Below are positions 16,949 to 25,820 of a stretch of 64,000 bases of DNA, one piece after another. The DNA is from Sphingobium fontiphilum. Lineage in GTDB: Bacteria; Pseudomonadota; Alphaproteobacteria; Sphingomonadales; Sphingomonadaceae. The translations under genes and the position numbers were made by a program. The notes beneath the pieces are model-generated. The model searched no databases, was not told the DNA's origin, and saw nothing but the letters and a program-made list of their open reading frames with translations. Position 1 is the first letter of the stretch. Each line of letters starts with the position of its first letter. Location: contig NZ_JACIEB010000008.1 in NCBI RefSeq assembly GCF_014196635.1, positions 62,001 through 126,000 on the forward strand. The letters are read 5' to 3'.

Positions 16949-17661
16949 CCCCGTCCGAACTTCGCCCGGTCAGCGGCGCTTTCGGCCTGTTGCTGGGGCT
17001 GGTCCTCGCCTCGCCCTGGGCGATGCCCGCCATGCTGCCGCCCGGAACCGAGGCGCTGTTCCTCCTCTCGGCCTTCATGGTGCGCCTCAACGACCGCCGC
17101 TGGCAAAGGCGGCCGGGCGCAAAGGCGTGGATCAGCCATATCCGCATGATGCGCTGGCGCATGATGCCATGGGGCGCGCTGGCGCTGGTCGCCCTGATGG
17201 CGCAGGGCATTGGGCAAGCCGGTGCGGTGCTGGCGGCGGCGATGCTGGCCGAACTGCTGCTCTATCCGATGGTTTCGACCATCGTCGGGCGGATGGGGCG
17301 CGGCATGGCGATGGCCGCCATGATCGCCCTGCTCGCGGCGATGGCATGGGTCGACGGCTCGTCGCTGGCCGGCGCGGCGATGCGTTACACGGCCCATTTC
17401 GCGCTGGGCATCTTCACCTGCGTCTACTGGCTGCGCGGTCCCGATGGCGAACCCCGCGCGCTGGCCCAGGCGGTGGGCGCGGCATTCGTGTTCGCGATCA
17501 TCGCCTGGTGCTCGCCCGACAGCCGGGGGTGGAGTCTGTCCGGCGCCATGGCCGCCGCCGCCCTGACGCTGGCCCATATGTCGACCGTCCGCGCCAGCAT
17601 CCAGGCATGGCGCCCCCGCATGACCGGGAACCAAAAGCGCCGCAGCGGGTTGGCGCGGTAA
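16945..17661 (+). CDS. Hypothetical polytopic membrane protein, 238 aa
   Basis: Overlaps the O-ligase gene by four bases (ATGA), so it is translationally coupled. The 238 residues contain about seven hydrophobic segments separated by short Arg-rich loops, ending in a basic cytosolic tail (RPRMTGNQKRRSGLAR). It resembles uncharacterised polysaccharide-cluster membrane proteins, but no named family was recognised. By context it belongs with the ligase and glycosyltransferase. Confidence 0.7.
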   Translation: MTPSELRPVSGAFGLLLGLVLASPWAMPAMLPPGTEALFLLSAFMVRLNDRRWQRRPGAKAWISHIRMMRWRMMPWGALALVALMAQGIGQAGAVLAAAMLAELLLYPMVSTIVGRMGRGMAMAAMIALLAAMAWVDGSSLAGAAMRYTAHFALGIFTCVYWLRGPDGEPRALAQAVGAAFVFAIIAWCSPDSRGWSLSGAMAAAALTLAHMSTVRASIQAWRPRMTGNQKRRSGLAR

Positions 17662-17776
17662 GAACCCCTGCGTCGGTCCGATAGCAGGGCTTTATCAACG
17701 GGTCTTTCAGCGTCTATCAGACGCCGGGTCATTTCGACCGCCAAGCCCCGCAAGACCCCGCATGACAAGGACCATC

Positions 17777-18949
17777 ATGGCCGCCAGCCCCACCGCCCAA
17801 GCCGCCACCGCCAACAGCCAGCCTTTCGCGCTCCGCACCTTCTGGGATCAGACCCTGGCTTGGTGGAGCGACCATGCGACCCAGATCGTGATCGCGGTCG
17901 CGGCGGGCACGGTCATTTACCTGATATTGGCGGCGATCCGGCAATTCGGCCAGCGTCTGCGCGATCGCCCCGGCGACACGCTCACGCTCACCCATGTCGC
18001 GGGGCGGGTGTTCGCCAAAACGACTCATCTCTTCATGGCGCTGGCGGCGGCGAAACTGGTCGCGGGCTTCGCCAATCCGCCTGCTGTCGTCGCAACGACC
18101 ATTGGCTTCCTCTTCACCCTGTCGGCGGTATTCCAGGGCGCTTTCTGGGTGCGCGCGGCGATATTGGGGATGGTCGAGATCAAGGCCGGCGCCGACGACA
18201 ATAGCGACACGCTGGCCAACGCCATGGGCATCATCAAGATATTGGTGAGCGTCGCGCTGTTCGCGGTCGCCGCCATCGTCGTACTCGACAATCTGGGCGT
18301 CAACGTCACCGGCCTTGTCGCGGGCCTCGGCATTGGCGGCATCGCCATCGGCCTCGCCGCGCAGGGCATATTTTCCGACCTGTTCGCCGCACTTTCCATC
18401 ATTTTCGACAAGCCGTTCCGCCGGGGCGAGACGATCCATTACGATGCCACCACCGCGACGGTGGAAAGGATCGGGCTCAAATCCACCCGTCTGCGCGCGG
18501 TGACGGGCGAGAAAAAGGTGATGTCCAACACCAATCTGCTGCAAAAGGAAATCACCAGCTATCAGGCGCTCGACCATCGCCGCATCAAATTCGCGATCGG
18601 CGTGATCTACCAGACCGATCCCGATCGAGCCGAGCGCATCCCCAACATATTGCGCGACATCATCGAGGGGCTGGGCGGCACGTTCGTGCGCAGCGGCTTT
18701 GTCGGCTTCGGCGCGAGCAGCCTCGATTTCGAGGTCGAATTCGACGTCTATCTGCCCGATTGGGACGCCGTCTACCAGGTCCGGCACAGGATCGGCATCG
18801 GCATCCTCAAACGCTTCAATGCCGAAGGGCTGGAATTCGCCTATCCGACGCAGACCACCTTCACCGCCGCGCCCGATGGCCGGATGATCATGCCCTATGC
18901 CGAAGTGCAGCCGGTGATGCGGATGGATCGCGCGCCCGGCGAGCGCTAG
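17777..18949 (+). CDS. MscS-type mechanosensitive ion channel
   Basis: 390 residues from the ATG at 17777, preceded by ACAAGGA at 17765; an in-frame ATG at 17762 is the alternative. It has four N-terminal membrane helices, then the pore helix and beta-domain signature GLGIGGIAIGLAAQGIFSD, with FDKPFRRGETI. The C-terminal alpha/beta domain contains RRIKFAIGVIYQTD and LDFEVEFDVYLPDWD. MscS family channels vent solutes on hypo-osmotic shock. It is convergent with a GNAT gene 6 nt downstream. Confidence 0.93.
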   Translation: MAASPTAQAATANSQPFALRTFWDQTLAWWSDHATQIVIAVAAGTVIYLILAAIRQFGQRLRDRPGDTLTLTHVAGRVFAKTTHLFMALAAAKLVAGFANPPAVVATTIGFLFTLSAVFQGAFWVRAAILGMVEIKAGADDNSDTLANAMGIIKILVSVALFAVAAIVVLDNLGVNVTGLVAGLGIGGIAIGLAAQGIFSDLFAALSIIFDKPFRRGETIHYDATTATVERIGLKSTRLRAVTGEKKVMSNTNLLQKEITSYQALDHRRIKFAIGVIYQTDPDRAERIPNILRDIIEGLGGTFVRSGFVGFGASSLDFEVEFDVYLPDWDAVYQVRHRIGIGILKRFNAEGLEFAYPTQTTFTAAPDGRMIMPYAEVQPVMRMDRAPGER

Positions 18950-18955
18950 ACCGGC

Positions 18956-19426
18956 TCAGCCCGCCGCCAGCGCGGCGGCATCGGCCCAGAAATAGCGCAA
19001 TTCGGGCGCGGGGAGACCATCGGGACCGGTTTTTTCCAGCGCCTCGACCACCTGCCCGCCCATGCGATCATAAAAGCCGCGGGCGGGATGATTGGCGGTG
19101 TAGCAGAACAGGTGCAGCCCGCCCCCGTCCGCCGCCATGTGCGCCGCCGCCGCCCGCAGCAACAGGCTGCCGACGCCCCCGCCCTTGAGGTCGGGCAAGA
19201 CATGGAGATTGTCGACCAGCCCGCCCCAGCGCGGATCGGCCCCTGCGATCAGGCAGACAAAGCCGATGGCCGCGCCATCGCGCTGCGCGATCAGCACCGA
19301 CTGCCCCGGTTCAGGGGCCGCCATGCGCCGATCCCATGTCGCCAGCCGGTCAGCATCGAGTTCCTCGGCCAGCCAGCGCGGGTCCAGTATGTCGCGATAG
19401 GCGACGCGCCAGCTCGCCGCGTGCAT
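18956..19426 (-). CDS. GNAT family N-acetyltransferase (start uncertain)
   Basis: 156 residues from the only canonical start in frame, ATG 19426. The GNAT core is clear: VDNLHVLPDLKGGGVGSLLL holds the acetyl-CoA-binding loop, and GFYDRMGG is the usual end motif. The normal first beta-strand appears upstream of that ATG in the same frame (LRIGRTDDAPLIAAMH), yet no ATG, GTG or TTG precedes it before an in-frame stop inside glpX. The real start may be the CTG at 19468 or another unusual codon; the annotated protein may therefore be short by about 15 residues. It follows glpX, so coupled translation is possible. Confidence 0.8.
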   Translation of the reverse strand: MHAASWRVAYRDILDPRWLAEELDADRLATWDRRMAAPEPGQSVLIAQRDGAAIGFVCLIAGADPRWGGLVDNLHVLPDLKGGGVGSLLLRAAAAHMAADGGGLHLFCYTANHPARGFYDRMGGQVVEALEKTGPDGLPAPELRYFWADAAALAAG

Positions 19427-19496
19427 GGCGGCGATCAGCGGCGCATCGTCCGTCCGCCCGATACGCAGAACAATATCGGGCGCTGCGGTCCTTATC

Positions 19497-20480
19497 TCAG
19501 GCGTCCTTGCGGTCGATCCGGTGTTCGCCCTTCACCCAGCGCACGGTGCCGGTGCTGGCGCGCATCACCACGCTTTCGGTGGTCAGCTTGCCGCCAGGCA
19601 GGCGCTTCACGCCGTCGAGCAGCGATCCTTCGGTCACGCCGGTCGCGGCAAAGATGCAGTCGCCCTTGGCCAGTTCCTTGAGGTCATAGACCTTGTCGAG
19701 ATCGGTGATGCCCCATTTGCGGGCGCGGGCGCGCTCGTCATCGTTGCGGAACAGCAGGCGCCCCTTGAACTGGCCGCCCACGCAGCGCAGCGCGGCGCAG
19801 GCCAGCACGCCTTCGGGCGCGCCGCCCGAACCCATATACATGTCGATGGTGGTATCCGGGTTTGTCACCGCGATCACGCCGGCGACGTCGCCGTCGCCGA
19901 TCAGGTGGACGCCGCAGCCGATGCCGCGCAGTTCGGCGATGATCTTCTCATGGCGCGGGCGGTCGAGCACGCACACGATGATGTCGCTGGGCGCAACGCC
20001 TTTCGCCTTGGCGACGGCCTCGACATTCTCGGTCACCGACTTGTTGAGGTCGATGACGCCTTCGGGATAGCCCGGCCCCACGGCCAGCTTTTCCATATAG
20101 ACGTCGGGCGCGTTCAGCAGGCCGCCTTCCTCCGCCGCCGCCAGCACCGCCAGTGCGTTGGGGCCGGCCTTGGCCGTGATGGTCGTGCCTTCCAGCGGGT
20201 CGAGCGCGATGTCGATCTTCGGCCCCTTGCCGGGCGCGCCGCCGACCTTTTCACCGATGTAGAGCATGGGCGCCTCGTCCCGCTCGCCCTCGCCGATGAC
20301 GACGGTGCCGTCCATATACAGGTCGTTGAAGGCCAGGCGCATCGCTTCCACGGCGGCGGCGTCGGCGGCCTTTTCATCGCCACGGCCGACCAGCTTGGAT
20401 GCGGCGATGGCGGCGGCTTCGGTCACGCGGACCATTTCGAGCACCAGAACGCGGTCGAGAATCGAGCTAGCCTGCACCAT
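19497..20480 (-). CDS. glpX: Class II fructose-1,6-bisphosphatase
   Basis: 327 residues, normal GlpX length. It hydrolyses fructose 1,6-bisphosphate in gluconeogenesis. Visible motifs: VVIGEGERDEAPMLYIGE and IALDPLEGTTI for metal binding, and GSGGAPEGVLACAAL in the substrate site. It lies 113 nt downstream of homoserine dehydrogenase on the same strand; hom-glpX is a common pair in sphingomonads. A GNAT gene follows closely. Confidence 0.95.
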   Translation of the reverse strand: MVQASSILDRVLVLEMVRVTEAAAIAASKLVGRGDEKAADAAAVEAMRLAFNDLYMDGTVVIGEGERDEAPMLYIGEKVGGAPGKGPKIDIALDPLEGTTITAKAGPNALAVLAAAEEGGLLNAPDVYMEKLAVGPGYPEGVIDLNKSVTENVEAVAKAKGVAPSDIIVCVLDRPRHEKIIAELRGIGCGVHLIGDGDVAGVIAVTNPDTTIDMYMGSGGAPEGVLACAALRCVGGQFKGRLLFRNDDERARARKWGITDLDKVYDLKELAKGDCIFAATGVTEGSLLDGVKRLPGGKLTTESVVMRASTGTVRWVKGEHRIDRKDA

Positions 20481-20593
20481 GGGGTTCCTTCTTGTTATTC
20501 TTCGTCAGCGGGCGATACGAAGTCATTCAGCGATTGTCGAGAAGCACGCTGCGTTTTTACTGTCGAAACCGTGCCGTTACGGCGCGACCTTCT

Positions 20594-21898
20594 TTAATCC
20601 AGAATATGCATCACCATCGGCGCATCCAGCAGGCTGTCTGAGCCCGACAGGCGATCCAGCGTATCCTGAATGCAGCGTTCCTCGCTGGCATGGGTGACGA
20701 TGGCGACCAGAACGCCGTCGGCCTGCGCCGCGCCGCGCTGGATCATGCTTTCAATCGACACGCCCGCGTCGCGCATGGCGGCGGCGATCTCCGCCAGCAC
20801 GCCCGGCCGGTCCTGAACCTTGAAGCGCAGATAGGCGCGGCCACGGCGCAGGCCCGCATCGGCGGGCGGCTGCGGCGCCAGGGCCGCGACCGGCATGGCG
20901 AAGGCGTCGCCATATTCATCGCGCGCGACGTCGATCAGGTCGGCGACCACGGCCGAAGCGGTCGGCCCTTCGCCGGCGCCACGCCCTTCGAAGAACAGGC
21001 GGCCGACGAAATTGCCTTCCGCCACCACGGCGTTCAGCGATCCGTCGACATGGGCGAGCGGGTGGTTGAGCGGCACCAGCATCGGATGCACCCGCTGGAA
21101 CAGCCCCCCCTCGCCATTTTCGGCCATGCCGACCAGGCGGATGCGGAAACCGAGCGCGGCGGCCTCGGCAATGTCGGCGGCGATGACGTGGCGGATGCCG
21201 GTGATCGCGACATGGTCGAAATCCAGTTCCGTGCCAAAGGCCAGGCTCGCGAGGATGGTCAGCTTGTGCGCGGCGTCGACGCCGTCAATGTCAAAGCTGG
21301 GGTCGGCCTCGGCATAGCCCAGTTCCTGCGCTTCCTTCAGCACCTCGTCAAAGCCCCTGCCTTCCTTCTCCATGGTGGTCAGGATGTAATTGCAGGTGCC
21401 GTTCAATATGCCATAGACGCGGCTGATCTCGTTCGCGGCCGCGCCTTCGCGCATCCCCTTGATGACCGGAATGCCGCCCGCCACCGCCGCTTCATATTTC
21501 AGCGCCACGCCGCCCTTTTCCGCCAGCCGCGCCAGGTCGAGCCCATGATGGGCCAGCATCGCCTTGTTGGCGGTGACGAACGGCTTGCCCGCGATCAGGC
21601 ACTGGCGCGCCAGCGTCAGCGCCGGGCCGTCCGCGCCGCCGATCAGTTCGACCACCGCGTCGATGTCGTCGCGCGCGGCCAGCGTCGTCATGTCGTCCAC
21701 CCATTCATAGGGCGACAGGTCGACGCCGCGATCCTTGCTGCGGTCGCGCGCGGAAATGGCGGTGACCTGAATCGGGCATCCGGCGCGGCGCGCGATCAGC
21801 GCGCCGTTGGTGTTCAGCAAGCGGATGACGCCCCCGCCGACCGTGCCGAGACCGACCAGCGCGACGCGCAAGGGGGCATGGCGGTGGAGGTTGCTCAT
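20594..21898 (-). CDS. hom: Homoserine dehydrogenase
   Basis: 434 residues. It reduces aspartate semialdehyde to homoserine for Thr, Met and Ile synthesis. The NAD(P)-binding motif ALVGLGTVGGGVIRLL is at the N-terminus, the catalytic signature is around AAVAGGIPVIKGMREG and the C-terminal ACT domain (about 350-434) begins RFKVQDRPGVLAEIAAAM, pointing to threonine feedback control. It is followed by glpX on the same strand. Confidence 0.95.
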   Translation of the reverse strand: MSNLHRHAPLRVALVGLGTVGGGVIRLLNTNGALIARRAGCPIQVTAISARDRSKDRGVDLSPYEWVDDMTTLAARDDIDAVVELIGGADGPALTLARQCLIAGKPFVTANKAMLAHHGLDLARLAEKGGVALKYEAAVAGGIPVIKGMREGAAANEISRVYGILNGTCNYILTTMEKEGRGFDEVLKEAQELGYAEADPSFDIDGVDAAHKLTILASLAFGTELDFDHVAITGIRHVIAADIAEAAALGFRIRLVGMAENGEGGLFQRVHPMLVPLNHPLAHVDGSLNAVVAEGNFVGRLFFEGRGAGEGPTASAVVADLIDVARDEYGDAFAMPVAALAPQPPADAGLRRGRAYLRFKVQDRPGVLAEIAAAMRDAGVSIESMIQRGAAQADGVLVAIVTHASEERCIQDTLDRLSGSDSLLDAPMVMHILD

Positions 21899-22000
21899 CG
21901 GTCATCTTCCTTGAACGGGGCTGTGTGCGTGCGCGCTGATAGCGGCCAATCGCCCTTAGTCCAAAGAAAAAGGGCGCGCCTCGGCGCCGCCGGAGCGCAA

Positions 22001-22867
22001 TCACCCCGCCGCGCGGGTGCGGGTGCACGGCCCCAGCGACTGGAGCACGAACCGGTAATCGGCCCGCGCCGCCTCCGCGTCCTGAACGGCCAGCGTGCGC
22101 ACCGATGCGGGCGGCAGGGCGGGCGGCAGGCCACAGGCCAGGCGATACCAGAGCAAAGTGTCGCGCTCGGGCGGGCGGGCGGCCTCATCCACAATCTCGC
22201 CCAGCGCCACGGCCCATGTCGGCGCCTGCCCCGGACGGCGGATGATCGACAGCGACACCGGATCGCCCGATGGCGTCTTGAGGAAAATCTGCGTCTCTCC
22301 CTCGCCCGCTATCGTGCCCGCGACGTGGAAAGCGTCGCCAAGGCCGATGATCGTCGGCGGCGCCTTGCCGCTCAGAAGCTCGCCCACGACCGATCGGGTG
22401 CGCGCCGCCAATACCGGCGTCAAGCGCTGCTGCGCGTCGCGGGCGATCAACTGGATCTGTCCCGGGCGGCCGCCCGGCCGCGCGAACAGCAGCACCGGCA
22501 GTTTCTTCAATTTCGCGATCTTGCCCCGCGAATCGACCGGCATATCGAGCAAATATGTTACAATCGGGCTAATGCCGCCCTCGCCGCGAATCAGATTCGC
22601 AACCGCCGCCTCGACATAAACCCTGCGAAAACCGTCAGGCACGCTCCCCGCCCGCTCGGGTGGCAACTGGGTCACACCTGTCACCTTGGCCTCGGCGATG
22701 ATGGGCGCGCGCTCGGTCAGATCGACCAGATCGGCATAGGATAATTCGGGTTGGACAGCCGCCCTGGTCAGGGACGCGGAGCCCTGCGCATGGCCCGGAA
22801 TCGCCGGACATGCGGCAAGAATGAGGCACATCGCGCCAAAACATCTGATTTGCGTAGCGGGTTTCAT
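22001..22867 (-). CDS. Hypothetical secreted protein, 288 aa
   Basis: Starts at ATG 22867 (AGGA about 12 nt upstream), giving a signal peptide with core RCFGAMCLILAACPAIPGHA. The mature part looks like one or two beta-rich domains (YADLVDLTERAPIIAEAKV; IFLKTPSGDPVSLSIIRRP), with a C-terminal pair of cysteines (LACGLPP and LGPCTRT). It is probably periplasmic. A frame extension to 22945 exists but would destroy the signal peptide. It is monocistronic, between hom and tonB. No family was recognised. Confidence 0.7.
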   Translation of the reverse strand: MKPATQIRCFGAMCLILAACPAIPGHAQGSASLTRAAVQPELSYADLVDLTERAPIIAEAKVTGVTQLPPERAGSVPDGFRRVYVEAAVANLIRGEGGISPIVTYLLDMPVDSRGKIAKLKKLPVLLFARPGGRPGQIQLIARDAQQRLTPVLAARTRSVVGELLSGKAPPTIIGLGDAFHVAGTIAGEGETQIFLKTPSGDPVSLSIIRRPGQAPTWAVALGEIVDEAARPPERDTLLWYRLACGLPPALPPASVRTLAVQDAEAARADYRFVLQSLGPCTRTRAAG

Positions 22868-23127
22868 GCGATCTTTCGTCCTAACCGTACAGTCAGTGGC
22901 ATAGTTGTCACAGGCAAGCTTTTCCGATGGGCCGCAGCTAATCACAACCTGCCCTGTCGATAAAGCGTTTGCGTCCCACGATATGCCGCGATAGGAGTTG
23001 CCAAGGTAGAAAACGAACGGACATAGGCCAAAGTTGCCGGGGGGGAGTGCTTCCGACGCTTGTGGCCGATTTCGGCTGATTTGTGAAACCCTACTGGTTA
23101 AGCTGAGTTAAGGAGTGTCGTTGCTGA

Positions 23128-23781
23128 ATGGCCTATGCTGACCACTCGCAAGGATCGAGTCGCACCGTCTCGATCATCATCGTTGCCTTGATTCATGCTG
23201 TTCTCGGTTATGCCTTCGTCACCGGACTTGGCATGAAATATGTCAAAAAGGCGGCAGAACAGCTGAATGTCATCGATGTAAAGGAAGAGCCGCCGCCGCC
23301 CGATGAGGAGCCGCCGCCGCCGCCGCCAGACCAGCCGGTGGAACCGCCGCCGGTTGTAGCGCCGCCGCCGATCGTGCAGACGCCGTCCCCGGCTCCGCCG
23401 ATCCAGACAGCGCCCAAGGCGCCCCCGATCGTCATACAGACGCCGGTGGCCGCCCCGCCGCCGCCGCCGCCGCCGGCCCCCACGGTCAGCAAGGCTGCTG
23501 GCGCCAAGGGCAATCCGGCAAATTGGGTGTCGGCTGACGACTATCCGCCGTCGGCATTGCGTCAGGAGGCCCAGGGCACGACCGCCATCTCCTGGGACAT
23601 CAATGAGCAGGGTCGCGTGGAAAATTGCCGCGTGACATCCTCAAGCGGCAACGCCGCTCTTGATGACGCCGCCTGCAAGGCGATCACGCGTCGCGGTCGT
23701 TATACGCCCGCGGTCGACCAGAACGGCAATCCGATCCGGTCTTCCTCGTCGCGTCGCATCGTTTGGCGCCTGCCTGAGTAA
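23128..23781 (+). CDS. TonB family protein
   Basis: 217 residues: a short cytosolic start, one membrane anchor (about 13-36), a long Pro-rich spacer (about 52-125) and a TonB C-terminal domain (about 130-217) with YPPSALRQEAQGTTAISWDI and the end SSRRIVWRLPE. It transmits proton-motive energy from ExbB-ExbD to outer-membrane TonB receptors. The start has AAGGAG at 23110. It heads a four-gene operon with exbB and two exbD genes, and the window also encodes a TonB receptor at 58403. Confidence 0.92.
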   Translation: MAYADHSQGSSRTVSIIIVALIHAVLGYAFVTGLGMKYVKKAAEQLNVIDVKEEPPPPDEEPPPPPPDQPVEPPPVVAPPPIVQTPSPAPPIQTAPKAPPIVIQTPVAAPPPPPPPAPTVSKAAGAKGNPANWVSADDYPPSALRQEAQGTTAISWDINEQGRVENCRVTSSSGNAALDDAACKAITRRGRYTPAVDQNGNPIRSSSSRRIVWRLPE

Positions 23782-23788
23782 TTGCTGT

Positions 23789-23822
23789 GGGGAGGCGCCC
23801 GGGCCAGGCGCCCGGCCTCCCC
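23789..23822 (+). promoter_or_regulatory. Strong hairpin between tonB and exbB, without T-run
   Basis: GGGGAGGC (23789-23796) pairs with GCCTCCCC (23815-23822), and the inner GC-rich bases can extend the stem with a small bulge. No uridine tract follows, so it is more likely an mRNA processing or stability element than a terminator. Confidence 0.5.
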
Positions 23823-23858
23823 TGTTGATCGAACCATTTTGAGAGGGAATTCTTAAAC

Positions 23859-24614
23859 ATGTTGTTGATGTCTATCGCAGCCGCGGCTGCTCCCAAGGCC
23901 GAAAACCCTTACGGCCTGATGGAAGCTCTGGAACAAGGCGGCACCATTGCCTGGGCCGTGTTCCTCATTCTGGTCGGCATGTCGATCGGCACCTTCTACA
24001 TCCTGTTCACCAAGCTCATCGAACAGCAGAAGGTGATCAACCAGGGCAAGAAGGTCCGCGCGACCTTCTGGCGCGCCGCCAACCTCAAGGAAGGCGCCGC
24101 CAAGCTGGAAAAGAACTCGGCCTACAAGCAGATCGTCGACGACGGCATCAAGGCTCAGGAAGAACACACCAAGCTGACCGATCCGGTTGAAGCCCATGAC
24201 TGGCTGCACGGCTCGCTGGCCCGTTCGGAAGCCGCAATCAACTCCTCGCTGGGCGGCGGCCTCGCCTTCCTCGCGACTGTGGGTTCGACCTCGCCGTTCA
24301 TCGGTCTGTTCGGTACGGTTATCGGCATCTACCGCGCCCTCATCAAGATCGGCGCCGCCGGTCAGGCCTCGATCGACGCCGTTGCCGGCCCGGTCGGTGA
24401 AGCGCTGATCATGACCGCTCTGGGTCTGGCCGTGGCCGTTCCCGCGGTGCTCGCCTACAACTTCCTGCAGCGCCGCAACAAGGCGATTGCCGAACAGCTG
24501 TCGGGTTTCACCGTCGATCTGCTCGCCTATCTGGTTTCGAACGGCGCTGTGAAGCCGACCGTTGCCCCGGCTCCGGCTGCTCCGGCTGCCAAGCCCGCCG
24601 CCGCCAAGGCGTAA
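23859..24614 (+). CDS. exbB: ExbB / MotA-TolQ-ExbB family proton channel protein
   Basis: 251 residues, an inner-membrane component of the TonB energising complex. It has three membrane helices: about 25-48 (IAWAVFLILVGMSIGTFYIL), about 133-160 around TVGSTSPFIGLFGTVIGIY (family signature) and about 180-200 (ALIMTALGLAVAVPAVLAY). The C-terminus is Ala/Pro-rich. It assembles with ExbD into a proton-driven motor for TonB. The ATG follows GAGAGGG. It lies between two intergenic hairpins in the tonB-exbB-exbD-exbD operon. Confidence 0.93.
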   Translation: MLLMSIAAAAAPKAENPYGLMEALEQGGTIAWAVFLILVGMSIGTFYILFTKLIEQQKVINQGKKVRATFWRAANLKEGAAKLEKNSAYKQIVDDGIKAQEEHTKLTDPVEAHDWLHGSLARSEAAINSSLGGGLAFLATVGSTSPFIGLFGTVIGIYRALIKIGAAGQASIDAVAGPVGEALIMTALGLAVAVPAVLAYNFLQRRNKAIAEQLSGFTVDLLAYLVSNGAVKPTVAPAPAAPAAKPAAAKA

Positions 24615-24626
24615 GGCTCGATCGAA

Positions 24627-24663
24627 GCCGGTGGAGAAGCCCCCAGGGCGCTCCTCCACCGGC
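24627..24663 (+). promoter_or_regulatory. 10-bp hairpin between exbB and exbD, without T-run
   Basis: A perfect stem GCCGGTGGAG / CTCCACCGGC (24627-24636 and 24654-24663) with a 17-nt loop. No T-run follows and the next gene lies only 52 nt on, so it probably affects mRNA decay or partial readthrough and could set ExbB:ExbD ratios. Confidence 0.5.
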
Positions 24664-24715
24664 ACGAGCACCCGCAAGGGGCTCCATCGACACGCATGTT
24701 TAGGATAACCGATCA

Positions 24716-25204
24716 ATGGCAATGAGTGTTGGATCAGAGGGCGGCGATGAAAAGCCGATGTCCGACATCAATACGACGCCCCTCGTGGACGTCATGCTGG
24801 TGTTGCTCATCATCTTCCTCATCGCGGTCCCGGTCGTCGTCCAGACGGTCGAGCTGGAACTTCCGAAGGTCGCTTTCGAACCGACCACGACGAAGCCCGA
24901 AAATGTCTCGCTCTCCGTCACAACCGCGCCCGACGGCAGCTGTGCGGTCTACTGGAATATGACGCGCGTCAATTCCACCGACCTGCTCACCCGCGCGGTC
25001 GCCAAGCTGGAAGCCGACATCAAGAAGGCGGGCGGCGTGGAAAATCTGACGCCAGAGGATCTGCCCGAAGTGCATATCCGCGGCGACATCAATACGCCCT
25101 ATCGCTGCATCGGCGGCACCATCTTCACGATGCAGCGCGCCGGCTTCCCCAAGGTGGGCTTCATTTCCGAGCCCGAGCCCGGCACGTCCGTGCAGCGGCT
25201 GTAA
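24716..25204 (+). CDS. exbD: ExbD family biopolymer transport protein, first copy
   Basis: 162 residues: a short cytosolic tail, one membrane helix (about 25-47), then a periplasmic domain. The conserved Asp in the helix region lies in INTTPLVDVMLVLLIIFLIA. The periplasmic part is longer than in the second copy (an insert with GSCAVYWNMTRVNS and a Cys pair). It works with ExbB and TonB. An in-frame second ATG at 24722 is an alternative start. Confidence 0.92.
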   Translation: MAMSVGSEGGDEKPMSDINTTPLVDVMLVLLIIFLIAVPVVVQTVELELPKVAFEPTTTKPENVSLSVTTAPDGSCAVYWNMTRVNSTDLLTRAVAKLEADIKKAGGVENLTPEDLPEVHIRGDINTPYRCIGGTIFTMQRAGFPKVGFISEPEPGTSVQRL

Positions 25205-25222
25205 TTCCAGGAGTATCGCCAA

Positions 25223-25645
25223 ATGGCTATGAGCGCCGGAACCGATGACGGCGAACCGATGATGGAAATGAACACGACGCCGTTGATCGACGTCATGCTC
25301 GTGCTCCTCATCATGTTCATCATCACCATTCCGATCCAGACCCACGCGGTCAAGATCGACCTGCCCCAGAACGCGCCGCCGACCGACAGCATCGTCGATC
25401 CGGTCAAGAACAAGGTCACGATCGATCCTGCCGGCGTCATCGCCTGGAACGGATCGCCGATCGACCTCTTGACCCTGCGCCAGTATCTGGAACAGTCGGT
25501 CAGGATGCCGGTCGAACCGGAATTGCAATTTCAGCCCGCGCCCCAGACCCGCTATGTCGTGGTCGATCAGGCGCTGGCTGAAATCAAGCGCGCCGGTGTG
25601 ACGAAGCTGGGCTTCGTCGGCAACGAGCAATATGGCAATTTCTGA
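25223..25645 (+). CDS. exbD: ExbD family biopolymer transport protein, second copy
   Basis: 140 residues with the same layout: MEMNTTPLIDVMLVLLIMFI gives the conserved helix Asp, followed by a compact periplasmic domain ending KLGFVGNEQYGNF. It has an AGGAG site at 25208-25212 and lies 18 nt after the first exbD. Two unequal ExbD copies in one operon are frequent in sphingomonads and xanthomonads and may form hetero-oligomers. The operon ends in a terminator at 25704. Confidence 0.93.
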   Translation: MAMSAGTDDGEPMMEMNTTPLIDVMLVLLIMFIITIPIQTHAVKIDLPQNAPPTDSIVDPVKNKVTIDPAGVIAWNGSPIDLLTLRQYLEQSVRMPVEPELQFQPAPQTRYVVVDQALAEIKRAGVTKLGFVGNEQYGNF

Positions 25646-25703
25646 TCCGGCGGCGTCCCCGCCATCGGGCGGGCGATGACTAAGGACAGGATTGAAAATG
25701 TCA

Positions 25704-25730
25704 GGGCGTCCTTCGGGGCGCCCTTTTTTT
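25704..25730 (+). terminator. Rho-independent terminator of the tonB-exbB-exbD operon
   Basis: The stem GGGCGTCC / GGGCGCCC (25704-25711 and 25716-25723, one G-U pair) is closed by a stable TTCG tetraloop and followed by seven T. It lies 58 nt after the last exbD. Confidence 0.95.
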
Positions 25731-25820
25731 GTCATGACGACGGGTCTGGTCGGCCGCCCGCTTAACCAATTGGATACCTTGGCGCGGCAAAATGGCGTGG
25801 CTCAGACAGACGGCAAGGAT

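Noticed and set aside
25692-25820. Earlier starts for the second PilZ protein (TTG 25692, ATG 25735)
   Set aside because: The TTG lies upstream of a strong terminator that the frame would have to cross, and the ATG at 25735 directly follows its T-run without a ribosome site.
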